A DNA stretch of 64,000 nucleotides from Marinobacterium alkalitolerans (GTDB lineage: Bacteria; Pseudomonadota; Gammaproteobacteria; Pseudomonadales; Balneatricaceae). Position 1 is the stretch's first letter. Every line of letters starts with the position of its first letter. The stretch is from the NCBI RefSeq assembly GCF_017776525.1, contig NZ_JACVEW010000005.1:1-64000 (forward strand), read 5' to 3'. Shown one piece after another: positions 40,881 to 50,338 of the stretch. The notes beneath the pieces are model-generated. The model was not told the origin of the DNA. It did no database searches and was given only the letters and a program-made list of their open reading frames with translations. The position numbers and the translations under genes were made by a program.

Positions 40881-41903
40881 ATGGGTATTTTCGAGCGTTA
40901 TATGACACTTTGGGTGGGGCTGAGCATTCTGGCCGGTGTCCTGCTGGGCAACTGGGTGCCGGAGGTGTTTGGTGTCATCGCACAGTGGGAATATGCCCAC
41001 GTCAATCTGGTCGTGGCCGTGTTCATCTGGGTCATGATCTACCCGATGATGGTGCAGATCGACTTCAGTGCCATCCGGGATGTGGGCAAGAAGCCCCGAG
41101 GGCTGGTGCTGACGCTGGTCGTTAACTGGCTGATCAAGCCGTTCACCATGGCGGCACTTGGGTGGCTGTTTTTCCGCGTTCTGTTTGCCGACTGGGTCGA
41201 CCCCGAAAGTGCCGGTGAATACATCGCCGGCATGATTCTGTTGGGCGTGGCACCCTGCACGGCCATGGTCTTTGTCTGGAGCCAGCTGACCAAGGGTGAT
41301 CCCAATTACACGCTGGTGCAGGTATCCGTGAATGACATTATCATGGTGTTTGCCTTCGCGCCAATTGCCGCCTTTCTGTTGGGGGTAAGTGATATCCATG
41401 TGCCCTGGGAAACGCTGCTGCTGTCGGTGGTGCTCTATGTGGTGCTGCCACTGGTGGCCGGTGCCTGGACACGCCATCAGCTCGAACGGCGGGGCGATGG
41501 GCACGTCCTTGAGTCCTTTCTGCATCGGCTCAAGCCCTGGTCAATTCTGGGATTGCTGGCAACGGTGGTGTTGCTGTTCGGGTTTCAGGCAGAGACGATC
41601 CTGGCTCAGCCGCAGACCATTGTGCTGATCGCCATTCCCCTGCTGATTCAGACCTATGGCATCTTTGCACTGGCATATACCGCTGCACATTGGTTGCGCC
41701 TGCCCCACCAGGTGGCGGCTCCGGCCTGCATGATCGGTACCTCAAACTTCTTCGAGCTGGCGGTCGCCGTGGCCATTTCCCTGTTTGGTCTGCATTCCGG
41801 GGCGGCATTGGCAACGGTGGTGGGCGTTCTGGTGGAAGTGCCGGTCATGCTGTCGCTGGTTGCCTTTGCCAACCGCACCCGTCACTGGTTTGACCAGCCG
41901 TGA
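40881..41903 (+). CDS. acr3: Arsenite efflux permease Acr3
   Basis: A 340-residue permease of the BASS fold, about ten helices, starting [19 protein letters not shown] with GGGAG upstream. The core motif [14 protein letters not shown] (with C126 required in Acr3 proteins) and [10 protein letters not shown] are intact, and the C-terminal half has the second conserved element [14 protein letters not shown]. It expels arsenite As(OH)3 driven by the membrane potential. The spacer to arsR is 48 bp. Confidence 0.95.
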   Translation: MGIFERYMTLWVGLSILAGVLLGNWVPEVFGVIAQWEYAHVNLVVAVFIWVMIYPMMVQIDFSAIRDVGKKPRGLVLTLVVNWLIKPFTMAALGWLFFRVLFADWVDPESAGEYIAGMILLGVAPCTAMVFVWSQLTKGDPNYTLVQVSVNDIIMVFAFAPIAAFLLGVSDIHVPWETLLLSVVLYVVLPLVAGAWTRHQLERRGDGHVLESFLHRLKPWSILGLLATVVLLFGFQAETILAQPQTIVLIAIPLLIQTYGIFALAYTAAHWLRLPHQVAAPACMIGTSNFFELAVAVAISLFGLHSGAALATVVGVLVEVPVMLSLVAFANRTRHWFDQP

Positions 41904-41952
41904 GGGTGAAAATGACCTGTTTCGTATCAATACAGTGTTGAGGAAATAATGA

Positions 41953-42963
41953 ATGAGTATCAAAGTCGGTATTAATGGCTTTGGCCGTATGGGGCGCCTG
42001 ACCATGCGTGCCATCTACGATCAGCCCGACGTCGAGATCGTGCAGATCAACGATCCGGCCGGTGATGCGGCCACGCTGGCGCACCTGATGAATTTTGATT
42101 CCGTTCACGGGCGTTGGCAGCATGAAGCGCAAGCCGATGGCGATCAGATGAGCATTGATGGTCAGTCGATTCAGGTCACGGCCAACAAAACGATTGCCGA
42201 GACTGACTGGTCAGGCTGTGATCTGGTGATTGAGGCGTCCGGCAAAATGAAAACCCGGGCCTTGCTGCAGGCCTATCTGGATCAGGGCGTGAAGCGGGTG
42301 GTGGTCACGGCGCCGGTGAAGGAAGAGGGCGTGCTCAACATCGTCATGGGTGTGAATGACGACCTGTATGACCCCGAGCAGTATCCGATTGTGACCGCGG
42401 CTTCCTGCACCACCAACTGTCTGGCACCGGTGGTCAAGGTGGTACACGAGCAGCTGGGCATCAAGCACGGCTCCATGACGACCATTCACGACATCACCAA
42501 TACTCAGACCATTCTGGATGCGCCGCACAAGGATCTGCGTCGTGCCCGTGCCTGCGGCATGAGCCTGATTCCGACCACCACCGGTTCCGCTACGGCGATC
42601 ACCCATATCTTCCCGGAGCTGCAGGGCAAGCTGAACGGCCACGCCATTCGTGTGCCGCTGGCCAATGCCTCGATCACCGATTGCGTGTTCGAGGTTGCGC
42701 GTGAAACCACTGTGGAGGAGGTGAATGCGCTGTTGAAGCAGGCGGCAGATGGCGAGCTTGAGGGTGTGCTGGGCTACGAAGAGCGCCCGCTCGTCTCCAT
42801 CGATTACCGTACCGACCCGCGCTCCAGCGTGGTCGATGCCTTGTCCACCATGGTGGTGAATGGTACTCAGGTGAAACTCTACCTCTGGTACGACAACGAG
42901 TGGGGCTATGCCAACCGCACGGCGGAGCTGGCGCTGAAAGTCGGGCGTCTGGATCAGGTTTGA
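41953..42963 (+). CDS. Glyceraldehyde-3-phosphate dehydrogenase of the arsenic operon
   Basis: A 336-residue GAPDH with the NAD-binding [11 protein letters not shown] start and the catalytic [10 protein letters not shown], cysteine at 152. In ars operons this paralogue uses arsenate in place of phosphate to form 1-arseno-3-phosphoglycerate, which ArsJ then exports; external hydrolysis releases arsenate. Position between acr3 and arsJ makes that role likely rather than glycolysis. Only 2 bp separate it from arsJ. Family members of this paralogue are often called gapdh or arsenical gapA. Confidence 0.9.
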   Translation: MSIKVGINGFGRMGRLTMRAIYDQPDVEIVQINDPAGDAATLAHLMNFDSVHGRWQHEAQADGDQMSIDGQSIQVTANKTIAETDWSGCDLVIEASGKMKTRALLQAYLDQGVKRVVVTAPVKEEGVLNIVMGVNDDLYDPEQYPIVTAASCTTNCLAPVVKVVHEQLGIKHGSMTTIHDITNTQTILDAPHKDLRRARACGMSLIPTTTGSATAITHIFPELQGKLNGHAIRVPLANASITDCVFEVARETTVEEVNALLKQAADGELEGVLGYEERPLVSIDYRTDPRSSVVDALSTMVVNGTQVKLYLWYDNEWGYANRTAELALKVGRLDQV

Positions 42964-42965
42964 AT

Positions 42966-44192
42966 ATGCTGAGTCAGCTGTCTCCCGCTATCCGCCAGTA
43001 TCTGGTCGTGACCGGGAACTACTGGGCGTTCACCCTGACTGATGGGGCGCTGCGTATGCTGGTGGTGCTGCATTTTCACGGTCTGGGCTATTCGCCGCTG
43101 GAGATCGCCCTGCTGTTCCTGTTCTACGAGATCTTCGGTGTGGTGACCAACCTGGTGGGTGGCTGGCTGGGGGCTCATCTGGGCTTGAACCGAACCATGA
43201 ACATCGGATTGGGCCTGCAGGTGGTGGCGTTGGCGATGTTGCTGGTCCCCGCCGCCTGGCTGACCGTGCCCTGGGTGATGGCGGCGCAGGCACTATCGGG
43301 CATTGCCAAGGACCTGAACAAGATGAGTGCCAAAAGCTCGATCAAGCTGCTGGTGCCTGAAAACGCTCAAGGGGCGCTCTACAAGTGGGTCGCCATTTTG
43401 ACGGGCTCCAAGAATGCGCTCAAAGGGGCCGGCTTTTTTCTGGGCGGTGCTCTGTTGATGCTGCTCGGGTTTGCAGGGGCGGTCGCCGCCATGGCCATTG
43501 CGCTGGCGCTGGTCTGGGGGTTGAGCCTGGTGTTGCTGAAAAAGGATCTCGGCAAGGCGAAGCAGAAACCCAAATTCCGTGACATCCTGTCCAAGAGCGA
43601 AGCGGTCAACATTCTATCGGCCGCCCGCATGTTTCTGTTCGGGGCGCGTGATGTCTGGTTTGTGGTCGCGCTCCCGGTGTTTCTGTCGCAGACGCTGGGC
43701 TGGAACCACAGCCAGACCGGAGGCTTTCTGGCACTCTGGGTGATCGGCTACGGACTGGTGCAGGCGGTGGCGCCCCGACTCACCGGCAAGGCTGCCGGAA
43801 AGGTGCCGGACGGACGCGCTGCGACGCTGTGGGCTGCGCTGCTGACGCTGCTGCCAGCGGCGATTGCACTCGGGCTGATGCAAGGTCTGAGCCCGGCACT
43901 GGTGGTCGTGGCGGGGCTGCTGGTGTTCGGGGCGGTATTTGCCGTGAATTCCTCTCTGCACAGCTATCTGATTGTGAGCTATGCCAGCCGTGAGGGTGTC
44001 TCTCTGGATGTGGGGTTCTACTACATGTCGAACGCCATGGGGCGACTGATCGGGACGGTTCTGTCTGGCTGGGTGTTTCAGGCGGCGGGTCAGGGCGTTG
44101 CCGGGCTGGAAGTATGCCTCTGGGTTTCGGCGTTGTTCCTGTTGCTGACAACACTGATTTCACTGCGGTTGCCCGCGACTGAGTCTGTCTGA
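42966..44192 (+). CDS. arsJ: Organoarsenical efflux permease ArsJ
   Basis: A 408-residue major facilitator protein with about 12 helices, starting MLSQLSPAIRQYLVVTGNYW at 42966, two bases after the GAPDH stop. The F-T-L-T-D-G-A-L-R-M-L segment and the G-I-A-K-D-L-N-K-M-S-A-K-S-S-I-K loop in the middle are typical of ArsJ. Cytoplasmic loop G-R-A-A-T is near the second half. It exports 1-arseno-3-phosphoglycerate made by the neighbouring GAPDH. It is the last gene of the operon; a strong terminator follows. Confidence 0.93.
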   Translation: MLSQLSPAIRQYLVVTGNYWAFTLTDGALRMLVVLHFHGLGYSPLEIALLFLFYEIFGVVTNLVGGWLGAHLGLNRTMNIGLGLQVVALAMLLVPAAWLTVPWVMAAQALSGIAKDLNKMSAKSSIKLLVPENAQGALYKWVAILTGSKNALKGAGFFLGGALLMLLGFAGAVAAMAIALALVWGLSLVLLKKDLGKAKQKPKFRDILSKSEAVNILSAARMFLFGARDVWFVVALPVFLSQTLGWNHSQTGGFLALWVIGYGLVQAVAPRLTGKAAGKVPDGRAATLWAALLTLLPAAIALGLMQGLSPALVVVAGLLVFGAVFAVNSSLHSYLIVSYASREGVSLDVGFYYMSNAMGRLIGTVLSGWVFQAAGQGVAGLEVCLWVSALFLLLTTLISLRLPATESV

Positions 44193-44215
44193 GTGGTGGC
44201 TTGACGCAAATGCAT

Positions 44216-44247
44216 AAAAAAACCGGCCCAGAGGGGCCGGTTTTTTT
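44216..44247. terminator. Bidirectional terminator between arsJ and metG
   Basis: Perfect 14-bp stem AAAAAAACCGGCCC / GGGCCGGTTTTTTT (44216-44229 and 44234-44247) with an AGAG loop, giving T runs on both strands. It ends both the ars operon and the leftward metG transcript. Confidence 0.95.
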
Positions 44248-44259
44248 GTTTCGGGGTGC

Positions 44260-46305
44260 TTACTTGATCCGCATGCCCGGCTGAGCGCCAGCGTGCGGTT
44301 CCAGAATCCACAGGTCTTCACCACCGGGGCCGGCAGCCAGTACCATGCCTTCGGATACGCCAAACTTCATCTTGCGCGGAGCGAGGTTGGCCACCATGAC
44401 AGTCAGCTTGCCTTCCAGATCTTCCGGCTTGTAGGCGGACTTGATGCCGGCAAAGACATTGCGGGTTTCGCCACCCAGATCCAGCGTCAGGCGCAGCAGC
44501 TTGTCGGCGCCGTCCACATGTTCGGCCTTGGCGATTCTGGCGACACGCAGGTCCACCTTGGCAAAGTCCGGGAACTCGATGGTATCGGCAATCGGCTCCT
44601 TGCTCAGCTCGGTTTCAGCGGCAGCCGGCTTGGCTGACTGAACCTGCGGCTGAGCCTGAAGGCTCTGTTTGGAGTCCTCGATCAGCTCCTCGATCACCTT
44701 TTCGTCCACACGCTGCATCAGCGGTTTGAACTTGTTGATCTGGTGATCCAGCAGGGGCTCCTTGACGGCATCCCAGGCCAGGGTGTCGATGTTGAGGAAC
44801 TCACAGGCTTTCTCGGCTACTTCCGGCAGCACCGGGGCCAGGTAGCTGATGATGACGCGGAACAGGTTGATGCCCAGGCTGCAGCAGGCCTGAACTTCGG
44901 CCTCGCGGCCTTCCTGCTTGGCCAGTACCCAGGGCTCGGCGTTGTCGATGTACTGGTTGGCCTTGTCAGCCAGGTGCATGATTTCACGCATGGCACGGCC
45001 GTATTCGCGCTTCTCGTATGCGTCCGCTACAACATCGCCCAGTGCCACCGCTTCTTGGTAGAGCGCTTCGTTAGCCAGAGTGCTGTCCAGCTGGCCGTCA
45101 AACTTCTTCTTGATGAAGCCGGCACAGCGGCTGGCGATGTTGACCACCTTGTTCACCAGGTCCGCGTTCACGCGGTAGCGGAAGTCTTCCAGGCTCAGGT
45201 CGATATCATCAATGCCGGAGCCCAGCTTGGCGGCGAAGTAGTATCGCAGGTACTCCGGGCGCAGGTGCTTGAGATAGGTCTCCGCCATGATGAAGGTGCC
45301 GCGAGACTTGGACATCTTCTGCCCGTTGACGGTCAGGAAGCCGTGACAGAATACGCCGGTTGGGGTGCGGAAGCCCGCGCCCTTGAGTTCGGCAGGCCAG
45401 AACAGGGTGTGGAAGTAGGCGATATCCTTGCCGATGAAGTGGTACAGCTCGGCATCGGAATCCGGCTTCCAGTATGCATCGAAATCGACACCGTTCTTGT
45501 CACACCAGTTCTTGAAGCTGGCCATGTAACCGATTGGGGCGTCCATCCAGACATAGAAGTATTTGCCCGGTGCATCGGGGATTTCAAAGCCCCAGTAGGG
45601 CGCATCACGGGAGATGTCCCACTCCTGCAGGCCGGACTCGAACCATTCGTTGAGCTTGTGCGTCATCTGGGTCTGTACGTGTTCATTGACCCAGCCACGC
45701 AGGAAGTCTTCAAAGTCCGCCAGTTTGAAGAAGAAATGCTCGGATTCTTTCTCGATCGGAGTGGCGCCCGAGATGGCCGAGTAGGCGTTCTTCAGTTCGG
45801 TGGGCTGGTAGGTCGCGCCACAGGCTTCACAGGAGTCACCGTACTGATCCTTGGCACCGCACTTGGGGCACTCACCCTTGATGAAGCGGTCCGGCAGGAA
45901 CATGTTCTTAACCGGGTCGTACGCCTGGGTAATGGTACGGCGGGTAATGTGTCCGGCGTCACGCAGGCGCTCGTAAATCAGAGCCGAGAAATGACGATTC
46001 TCCTCCGAGTGGGTGGAGTAGTAGTTGTCGAAGTTGACCATGAAGCCGGCAAAATCGCGCTGGTGCTCGGTGCTGACCTGATCAATCAGCTCCTGCGGGC
46101 TTTTGCCCATCTGGTCGGCCTTGAGCATGATCGGCGTACCATGGGCATCGTCAGCACAGACGTAGGTGCACTCATGACCACGCTGTTTCTGAAAACGAAC
46201 CCAGATATCGGTCTGGATATACTCCACCAGGTGGCCCAGATGAATGGGGCCATTGGCATAGGGCAGGGCACTGGTAACGAGAATCTTGCGCTTGCTTTCG
46301 GACAT
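44260..46305 (-). CDS. metG: Methionyl-tRNA synthetase
   Basis: A 681-residue class Ia synthetase, close to the E. coli length of 677. The HIGH-type motif is H-L-G-H at 22-25, the zinc site C-P-K-C...C-E-A-C near 145-161, and K-M-S-K-S at 330-334. An anticodon domain follows, and the C-terminal 110 residues are the EMAP-type dimerisation and tRNA-binding domain ([13 protein letters not shown]). Charges tRNA-Met for initiation and elongation. Divergent from trmA across 147 bp, which contain the two promoters. Confidence 0.98.
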   Translation of the reverse strand: MSESKRKILVTSALPYANGPIHLGHLVEYIQTDIWVRFQKQRGHECTYVCADDAHGTPIMLKADQMGKSPQELIDQVSTEHQRDFAGFMVNFDNYYSTHSEENRHFSALIYERLRDAGHITRRTITQAYDPVKNMFLPDRFIKGECPKCGAKDQYGDSCEACGATYQPTELKNAYSAISGATPIEKESEHFFFKLADFEDFLRGWVNEHVQTQMTHKLNEWFESGLQEWDISRDAPYWGFEIPDAPGKYFYVWMDAPIGYMASFKNWCDKNGVDFDAYWKPDSDAELYHFIGKDIAYFHTLFWPAELKGAGFRTPTGVFCHGFLTVNGQKMSKSRGTFIMAETYLKHLRPEYLRYYFAAKLGSGIDDIDLSLEDFRYRVNADLVNKVVNIASRCAGFIKKKFDGQLDSTLANEALYQEAVALGDVVADAYEKREYGRAMREIMHLADKANQYIDNAEPWVLAKQEGREAEVQACCSLGINLFRVIISYLAPVLPEVAEKACEFLNIDTLAWDAVKEPLLDHQINKFKPLMQRVDEKVIEELIEDSKQSLQAQPQVQSAKPAAAETELSKEPIADTIEFPDFAKVDLRVARIAKAEHVDGADKLLRLTLDLGGETRNVFAGIKSAYKPEDLEGKLTVMVANLAPRKMKFGVSEGMVLAAGPGGEDLWILEPHAGAQPGMRIK

Positions 46306-46452
46306 CGTTGGCTCTGAGTCGGTTGAGAACGAAAATAAAGGGGGACATTCTACGCCTGATTGATCCCCGAATGAAGGCTGGTAGCGGCTATGCTAGAATT
46401 CGCCGCCCTGATAACCGATCCTGTCCCTGAATACTGAGTGTAGAGGTAGCTG

Positions 46453-47538
46453 ATGGCCCTTCCCCGCGTGGAGCCTGAGAAGTACAACGCCCTGCTGGCC
46501 GAGAAACAGGCCCGCATTGAAGCGCAGTTTGCCGAGTTTGATCTGCCCGATATCGAGGTTTTTACGTCGCAGCCGGAACATTATCGCCTGCGCGCGGAGT
46601 TTCGTACCTGGCATGACGGGGATGACCTCTACTATGTCATGTTCGACGGTGACAAGCGGACCCCGGTTCGTCTGGACAGCTGCCCCATGGTGTCCGAGCG
46701 CATCCATGACATGATGTTCAAGCTGCTGGACGTGATCCGCCCGGATCCGGTGCTGCGCTTCAAGCTGTTCCAGATCGACTTCCTCAGCACGCTGTCAGGT
46801 GAACTGCTGGTGAGCCTGCTGTATCACCGTCAGCTGGATGACGAGTGGGTCGAGCGTGTGAAACCGCTGCGCGAGCAGTTCAACATCGACATCATCGGTC
46901 GTGCACGCAAGCAGAAGATCCTGCTGGAGCGTGATTACGTGGTGGAGACACTGAACATCAAGGGCCGTCCCTACCGCTACAAACAGGTGGAAAACGGCTT
47001 CACCCAGCCCAACGGTCACGTATGTGAAAAAATGATCGAATGGGCGATCGATGCCTCGGCCCACGCGGGCGGTGATCTGGTTGAGTTTTACTGTGGCAAC
47101 GGCAACTTCACCCTGCCGCTGGCGCAGAACTTCCGCCGGGTGGTGGCGACCGAAATTTCCAAGGTCTCGGTGCGCAGCGCGCTCTGGAACCTGGAGGAGA
47201 ACGGCATCGAGAATATTGATGTGTTGAGAATGCCCTCCGAGGATCTGTCCCTGATTCTGAAGGGCGAGAAAACCAGCCGCAAAGTACAGGGCCTGGCATT
47301 GGAAGAGTGTGAGTTCAGCACCGTGTTTGTGGATCCGCCACGCTGTGGTCTGGATGAGCATACGGTTGAGCAGGTGTGCGAATATCCGCATATTCTCTAC
47401 ATCTCCTGCAACCCGGATACCTTGCATGAAAACCTCAGGCAGATCAGCAAGACACATAAACTGGAACGGTTCGCGATCTTTGACCAGTTCCCCTACACCG
47501 ACCACCTTGAGTGCGGTGTCTATCTGACCCGCCGCTGA
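46453..47538 (+). CDS. trmA: tRNA (uracil-5-)-methyltransferase
   Basis: A 361-residue SAM-dependent enzyme, matching E. coli TrmA (366). The catalytic nucleophile cysteine lies in I-S-C-N-P-D-T-L, the V-D-P-P-R-C-G-L-D motif and the SAM-binding F-Y-C-G-N-G-N-F-T-L are present. The lack of an N-terminal TRAM domain or iron-sulphur cysteines separates it from RlmC and RlmD. It makes T54 in the T loop of tRNAs. A promoter-like TATGCTAGAAT occurs about 60 bases upstream. Confidence 0.96.
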   Translation: MALPRVEPEKYNALLAEKQARIEAQFAEFDLPDIEVFTSQPEHYRLRAEFRTWHDGDDLYYVMFDGDKRTPVRLDSCPMVSERIHDMMFKLLDVIRPDPVLRFKLFQIDFLSTLSGELLVSLLYHRQLDDEWVERVKPLREQFNIDIIGRARKQKILLERDYVVETLNIKGRPYRYKQVENGFTQPNGHVCEKMIEWAIDASAHAGGDLVEFYCGNGNFTLPLAQNFRRVVATEISKVSVRSALWNLEENGIENIDVLRMPSEDLSLILKGEKTSRKVQGLALEECEFSTVFVDPPRCGLDEHTVEQVCEYPHILYISCNPDTLHENLRQISKTHKLERFAIFDQFPYTDHLECGVYLTRR

Positions 47539-47564
47539 GTACTCTGATGATGAAGGGAGGCCCC

Positions 47565-48008
47565 ATGCTCTATTTCTGGCTGGCGCTGGCGTTTGTCGCC
47601 GGCATGATGATGCCCATGCAGGCCGGTGTGAACAGTACGCTGGCGCTGCACAGTAACGGTGCGCTCTGGGCTTCCTGGATTTCGTTTGCCGTTGGGACGC
47701 TGGCCCTGTTGGGCGTTGTGGTCGCCATGCGCTACCACTGGCCGCTGACGGCTGAGCTCAAGCAGGCACCCTGGTGGGCCTGGACGGGCGGCTTCATGGG
47801 GGCGCTCTTTGTGGCGACCGGTGCCTTTCTGGCGCCGCGCATCGGTGCGGCCACCATGGTGGCCCTGTTGGTGGCGGGTCAGTTGATCATGTCCGTGATT
47901 CTGGATCATTTTGGCTGGGCCACTTTCCCGCAACATGACATCAACCTTGGGCGGGTGCTGGGCATTCTGTGTCTGCTGGCAGGTGTGGTGCTGATACGCA
48001 TGCACTGA
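47565..48008 (+). CDS. DMT family transporter, DUF606/YdcZ type
   Basis: A 147-residue membrane protein with five hydrophobic segments, starting MLYFWLALAFVAGMMMPMQA at 47565 after AAGGGAGG. The pattern M-Q-A-G-V-N-S-T-L-A, G-G-F-M-G-A-L-F-V-A-T and A-P-R-I-G-A-A-T-M-V-A-L-L-V-A-G-Q-L fit the half-size DUF606 branch of the drug/metabolite superfamily, whose members are thought to dimerise. Substrate unknown. It is 26 bp downstream of trmA and may be cotranscribed. Confidence 0.88.
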   Translation: MLYFWLALAFVAGMMMPMQAGVNSTLALHSNGALWASWISFAVGTLALLGVVVAMRYHWPLTAELKQAPWWAWTGGFMGALFVATGAFLAPRIGAATMVALLVAGQLIMSVILDHFGWATFPQHDINLGRVLGILCLLAGVVLIRMH

Positions 48009-48020
48009 GCGGGGAACCGC

Positions 48021-49475
48021 TCAGGCGTTATCGTTCAATACTGCTGCATAATCGGCCTCGGAACGCTGGTCCGTGGTATCGGCCACGCCTCGGGCAAGAT
48101 CAGATCTGATCATTTCGATAAAAGTGCCTATCAGCTCCGGGTCAAACTGCCCGGAGTAACGTTCCTCTTCCAAAATACTGATCGCCTTCTCGGGTGGCAT
48201 CCCAGGGCGGTATACACGGTCACCGGTCATGGCATCCCAGGTGTCGGCGATGGAAACGATGCGGGCCAGCAGGGGGATCTCTTCGCCTGCCAGTCCATCG
48301 GGGTATCCGTTGCCATCCCAGCGTTCATGGTGCCAGGCGGCAATATCGGCAAACGCCTTGAAGCGCTTCAGTGGCTTCATGATGGTTGCGGTGATCACCG
48401 GGTGGCGCTGCATCTCCCGGTATTCGTCATCGGTGAGCGCCGCCGGCTTGTTCAGAATGGTGTCGTGGATGCCGATTTTGCCAAGGTCATGCATCAGCGC
48501 CCCCTTTTTCAGCAGGCCAAGCTCCTCGGTACTGAGCCCGATGGCCTCACCGAGCCGAACCGCGTAGCGCGATACGCGGCCGGAGTGCGCCGCCGTGTAG
48601 GGGTCTTTTGCCTGCAGTGCCTGTGCCAGCGAGCTGAGTGCCGCCATATAGGTCTCGTCCTGCTCGCGCAGCAGGCGTTGAATGCTGTCTGCCAGATGGT
48701 TGACCCCGGCACCGAGCTGGCCGACCTCGTCATTGGCCTTGACCGGCACACGCTGGTCCAGCTCGCCTGAGGACAGATCGCTGATGGTGCGGTGGAGCTG
48801 TTCGATCGGTTTGGTCAGACGCACGTAGATCAGGCCGCCGAGCACCGTCAGCATCAGCAGGCTGCTCAAACTGACCGTGACCCAGACCGACTGCTCAAAC
48901 GGCGCGTCAAAGCTGCCGATGGCCTGTGTCAGGCCGGTGATATCCACTTCGGCTTCAATACCCGCTTCGGTACCGTCGGGCAGGGTGAGGGGCAGCAGGT
49001 AGTCGCCCTTGATTACGCCGGTTTCAGCATTCAGCTCGTGCTCGTCACCCAGTGAAGGCTGGCGGTCGTTGATCACCGCATAATAGGGGGAATCCGGGGA
49101 CATCTCCTTGGGTTCACGCCGTCCGTCACTGTGTGCGATCAACTCACCCTCACGGTTAAACAGGTAGAGCGACAGCACGTGCAGCTGGGAGCTGAACTGT
49201 TCATGCTGGTTGAGGTACAGCACTTCCTGCTGGAACGTTTTGTCGGTCGGGCTCAGTCGACCGGTTTCGATATCGCGCTTGATCTGATCCAGAAAGAGAT
49301 GAATCTTCTGGTCGGCCTGGTCCAGAAAGGCGGTTTCGATGATGTGATCGGTTTTGCTGGAAAGCAGCAGCCCGTTCAGCAACAGGACACCGACACCGAA
49401 CACCAGAAAGCGCAAGGACAACGACAGGCGAAAGCCGCGTTTGGGGCTGCTGTTTTCGGTGCGCTGGTCTGACAT
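48021..49475 (-). CDS. Membrane HD-GYP domain c-di-GMP phosphodiesterase
   Basis: A 484-residue protein. TM1 is about 20-40, a periplasmic sensor 41-205, TM2 about 200-222, HAMP 220-275, and HD-GYP 285-460. Metal-site residues are present in H-S-G-R-V-S-R-Y, M-H-D-L-G-K-I-G and H-H-E-R-W-D-G-N-G-Y-P-D-G-L, so it is expected to hydrolyse c-di-GMP. Extracellular or periplasmic ligand control is likely; the periplasmic domain is not identified. The acidic C-terminal tail is not part of the domain. Confidence 0.92.
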   Translation of the reverse strand: MSDQRTENSSPKRGFRLSLSLRFLVFGVGVLLLNGLLLSSKTDHIIETAFLDQADQKIHLFLDQIKRDIETGRLSPTDKTFQQEVLYLNQHEQFSSQLHVLSLYLFNREGELIAHSDGRREPKEMSPDSPYYAVINDRQPSLGDEHELNAETGVIKGDYLLPLTLPDGTEAGIEAEVDITGLTQAIGSFDAPFEQSVWVTVSLSSLLMLTVLGGLIYVRLTKPIEQLHRTISDLSSGELDQRVPVKANDEVGQLGAGVNHLADSIQRLLREQDETYMAALSSLAQALQAKDPYTAAHSGRVSRYAVRLGEAIGLSTEELGLLKKGALMHDLGKIGIHDTILNKPAALTDDEYREMQRHPVITATIMKPLKRFKAFADIAAWHHERWDGNGYPDGLAGEEIPLLARIVSIADTWDAMTGDRVYRPGMPPEKAISILEEERYSGQFDPELIGTFIEMIRSDLARGVADTTDQRSEADYAAVLNDNA

Positions 49476-49604
49476 GTGAAATCCCGTTTACCTGAACAAG
49501 CGATTCAATCAAAACATTCTCACGATTAAACGGAGCTTAAACGGGTTCAGGCAGGGAGGTGAAAGGCATGGATCAATGTAAACGGATAAATCTGCTGCTG
49601 GCAG

Positions 49605-49623
49605 GGCACCCACAGGGGGTGCC
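49605..49623. terminator. Hairpin downstream of rlmE
   Basis: Stem GGCACCC / GGGTGCC (49605-49611 and 49617-49623), just past the rlmE stop. There is no strong T tract. The rest of the 49476-49633 gap holds the promoter of the leftward HD-GYP gene and nothing else I can support. Confidence 0.5.
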
Positions 49624-49633
49624 TGAGAGGACG

Positions 49634-50254
49634 TTATCCCTTGAACCCCTTGCCGACCACGTACACTTCACGTGAGCGTGAACGTGAGGCATCGGGCTTA
49701 CGGATAACCACCGTATCAAAATGGGCGCGAACCTCCTTCACGAACGCTTCGTAGCCTTCGCCCTGGAACGCCTTGGCGACCATGCAGCCCTTGGGCTTGA
49801 GCACCTGCTGTGCCATGTCGAGCGCCAGTTCAATCAGGTAAATGGAGGCAGCCTGATCCGCAGACGCCACGCCGCTGAGGTTGGGGGCCATGTCGGAAAT
49901 GACCACATCGACCGGACGGCCGTCAATCACGCCCATGATCTCGTCAAACACGGCCTCCTCGGTGAAGTCACCCTGAATGAAATCGACATCGGGAAGTGCA
50001 TCCATGGGCAGAATATCGGAGGCGATGACAGTACCTTTTTCGCCGACCAGCTTCGAGGCTACCTGCGACCAGCCGCCCGGTGCCGAGCCCAGATCAATTA
50101 CCAGCATGCCCGGGCGGATCAGCTTATCCTTCTCGTTCAGCTCCAGTAGCTTGTAGCTTGCGCGAGAGCGGTAGCCATCTTTCTGGGCCTGTTTGACGTA
50201 GGGATCGTTAACATGCTCATTGAGCCAGCGGGCGCTGCTTTTGGAACGGGCCAT
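49634..50254 (-). CDS. rlmE: 23S rRNA (uridine-2'-O-)-methyltransferase RlmE
   Basis: A 206-residue enzyme, same size as E. coli RlmE (209), starting [19 protein letters not shown] at 50254. SAM motif I is [13 protein letters not shown], and the K-D-K-E tetrad residues are at their expected places (K in S-Y-K-L-L, D in I-S-D-M-A-P-N, K in V-A-K-A-F-Q-G, E in R-E-V-Y-V-V). It methylates U2552 of 23S rRNA late in 50S assembly. FtsH, often adjacent, is not in the window. Confidence 0.96.
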   Translation of the reverse strand: MARSKSSARWLNEHVNDPYVKQAQKDGYRSRASYKLLELNEKDKLIRPGMLVIDLGSAPGGWSQVASKLVGEKGTVIASDILPMDALPDVDFIQGDFTEEAVFDEIMGVIDGRPVDVVISDMAPNLSGVASADQAASIYLIELALDMAQQVLKPKGCMVAKAFQGEGYEAFVKEVRAHFDTVVIRKPDASRSRSREVYVVGKGFKG

Positions 50255-50338
50255 AGTGTTTTGCAAACCATCGTTGTGACTGAGAGCGCTATTGTACGTA
50301 TCCCGTTGTGTGGATGGAAACGCCGGGTGCCCAATGCA

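Noticed and set aside
44743-46317. 524-residue plus-strand frame opposite metG
   Set aside because: metG with its HLGH, zinc and KMSKS motifs occupies the other strand; the plus frame shows no family features.
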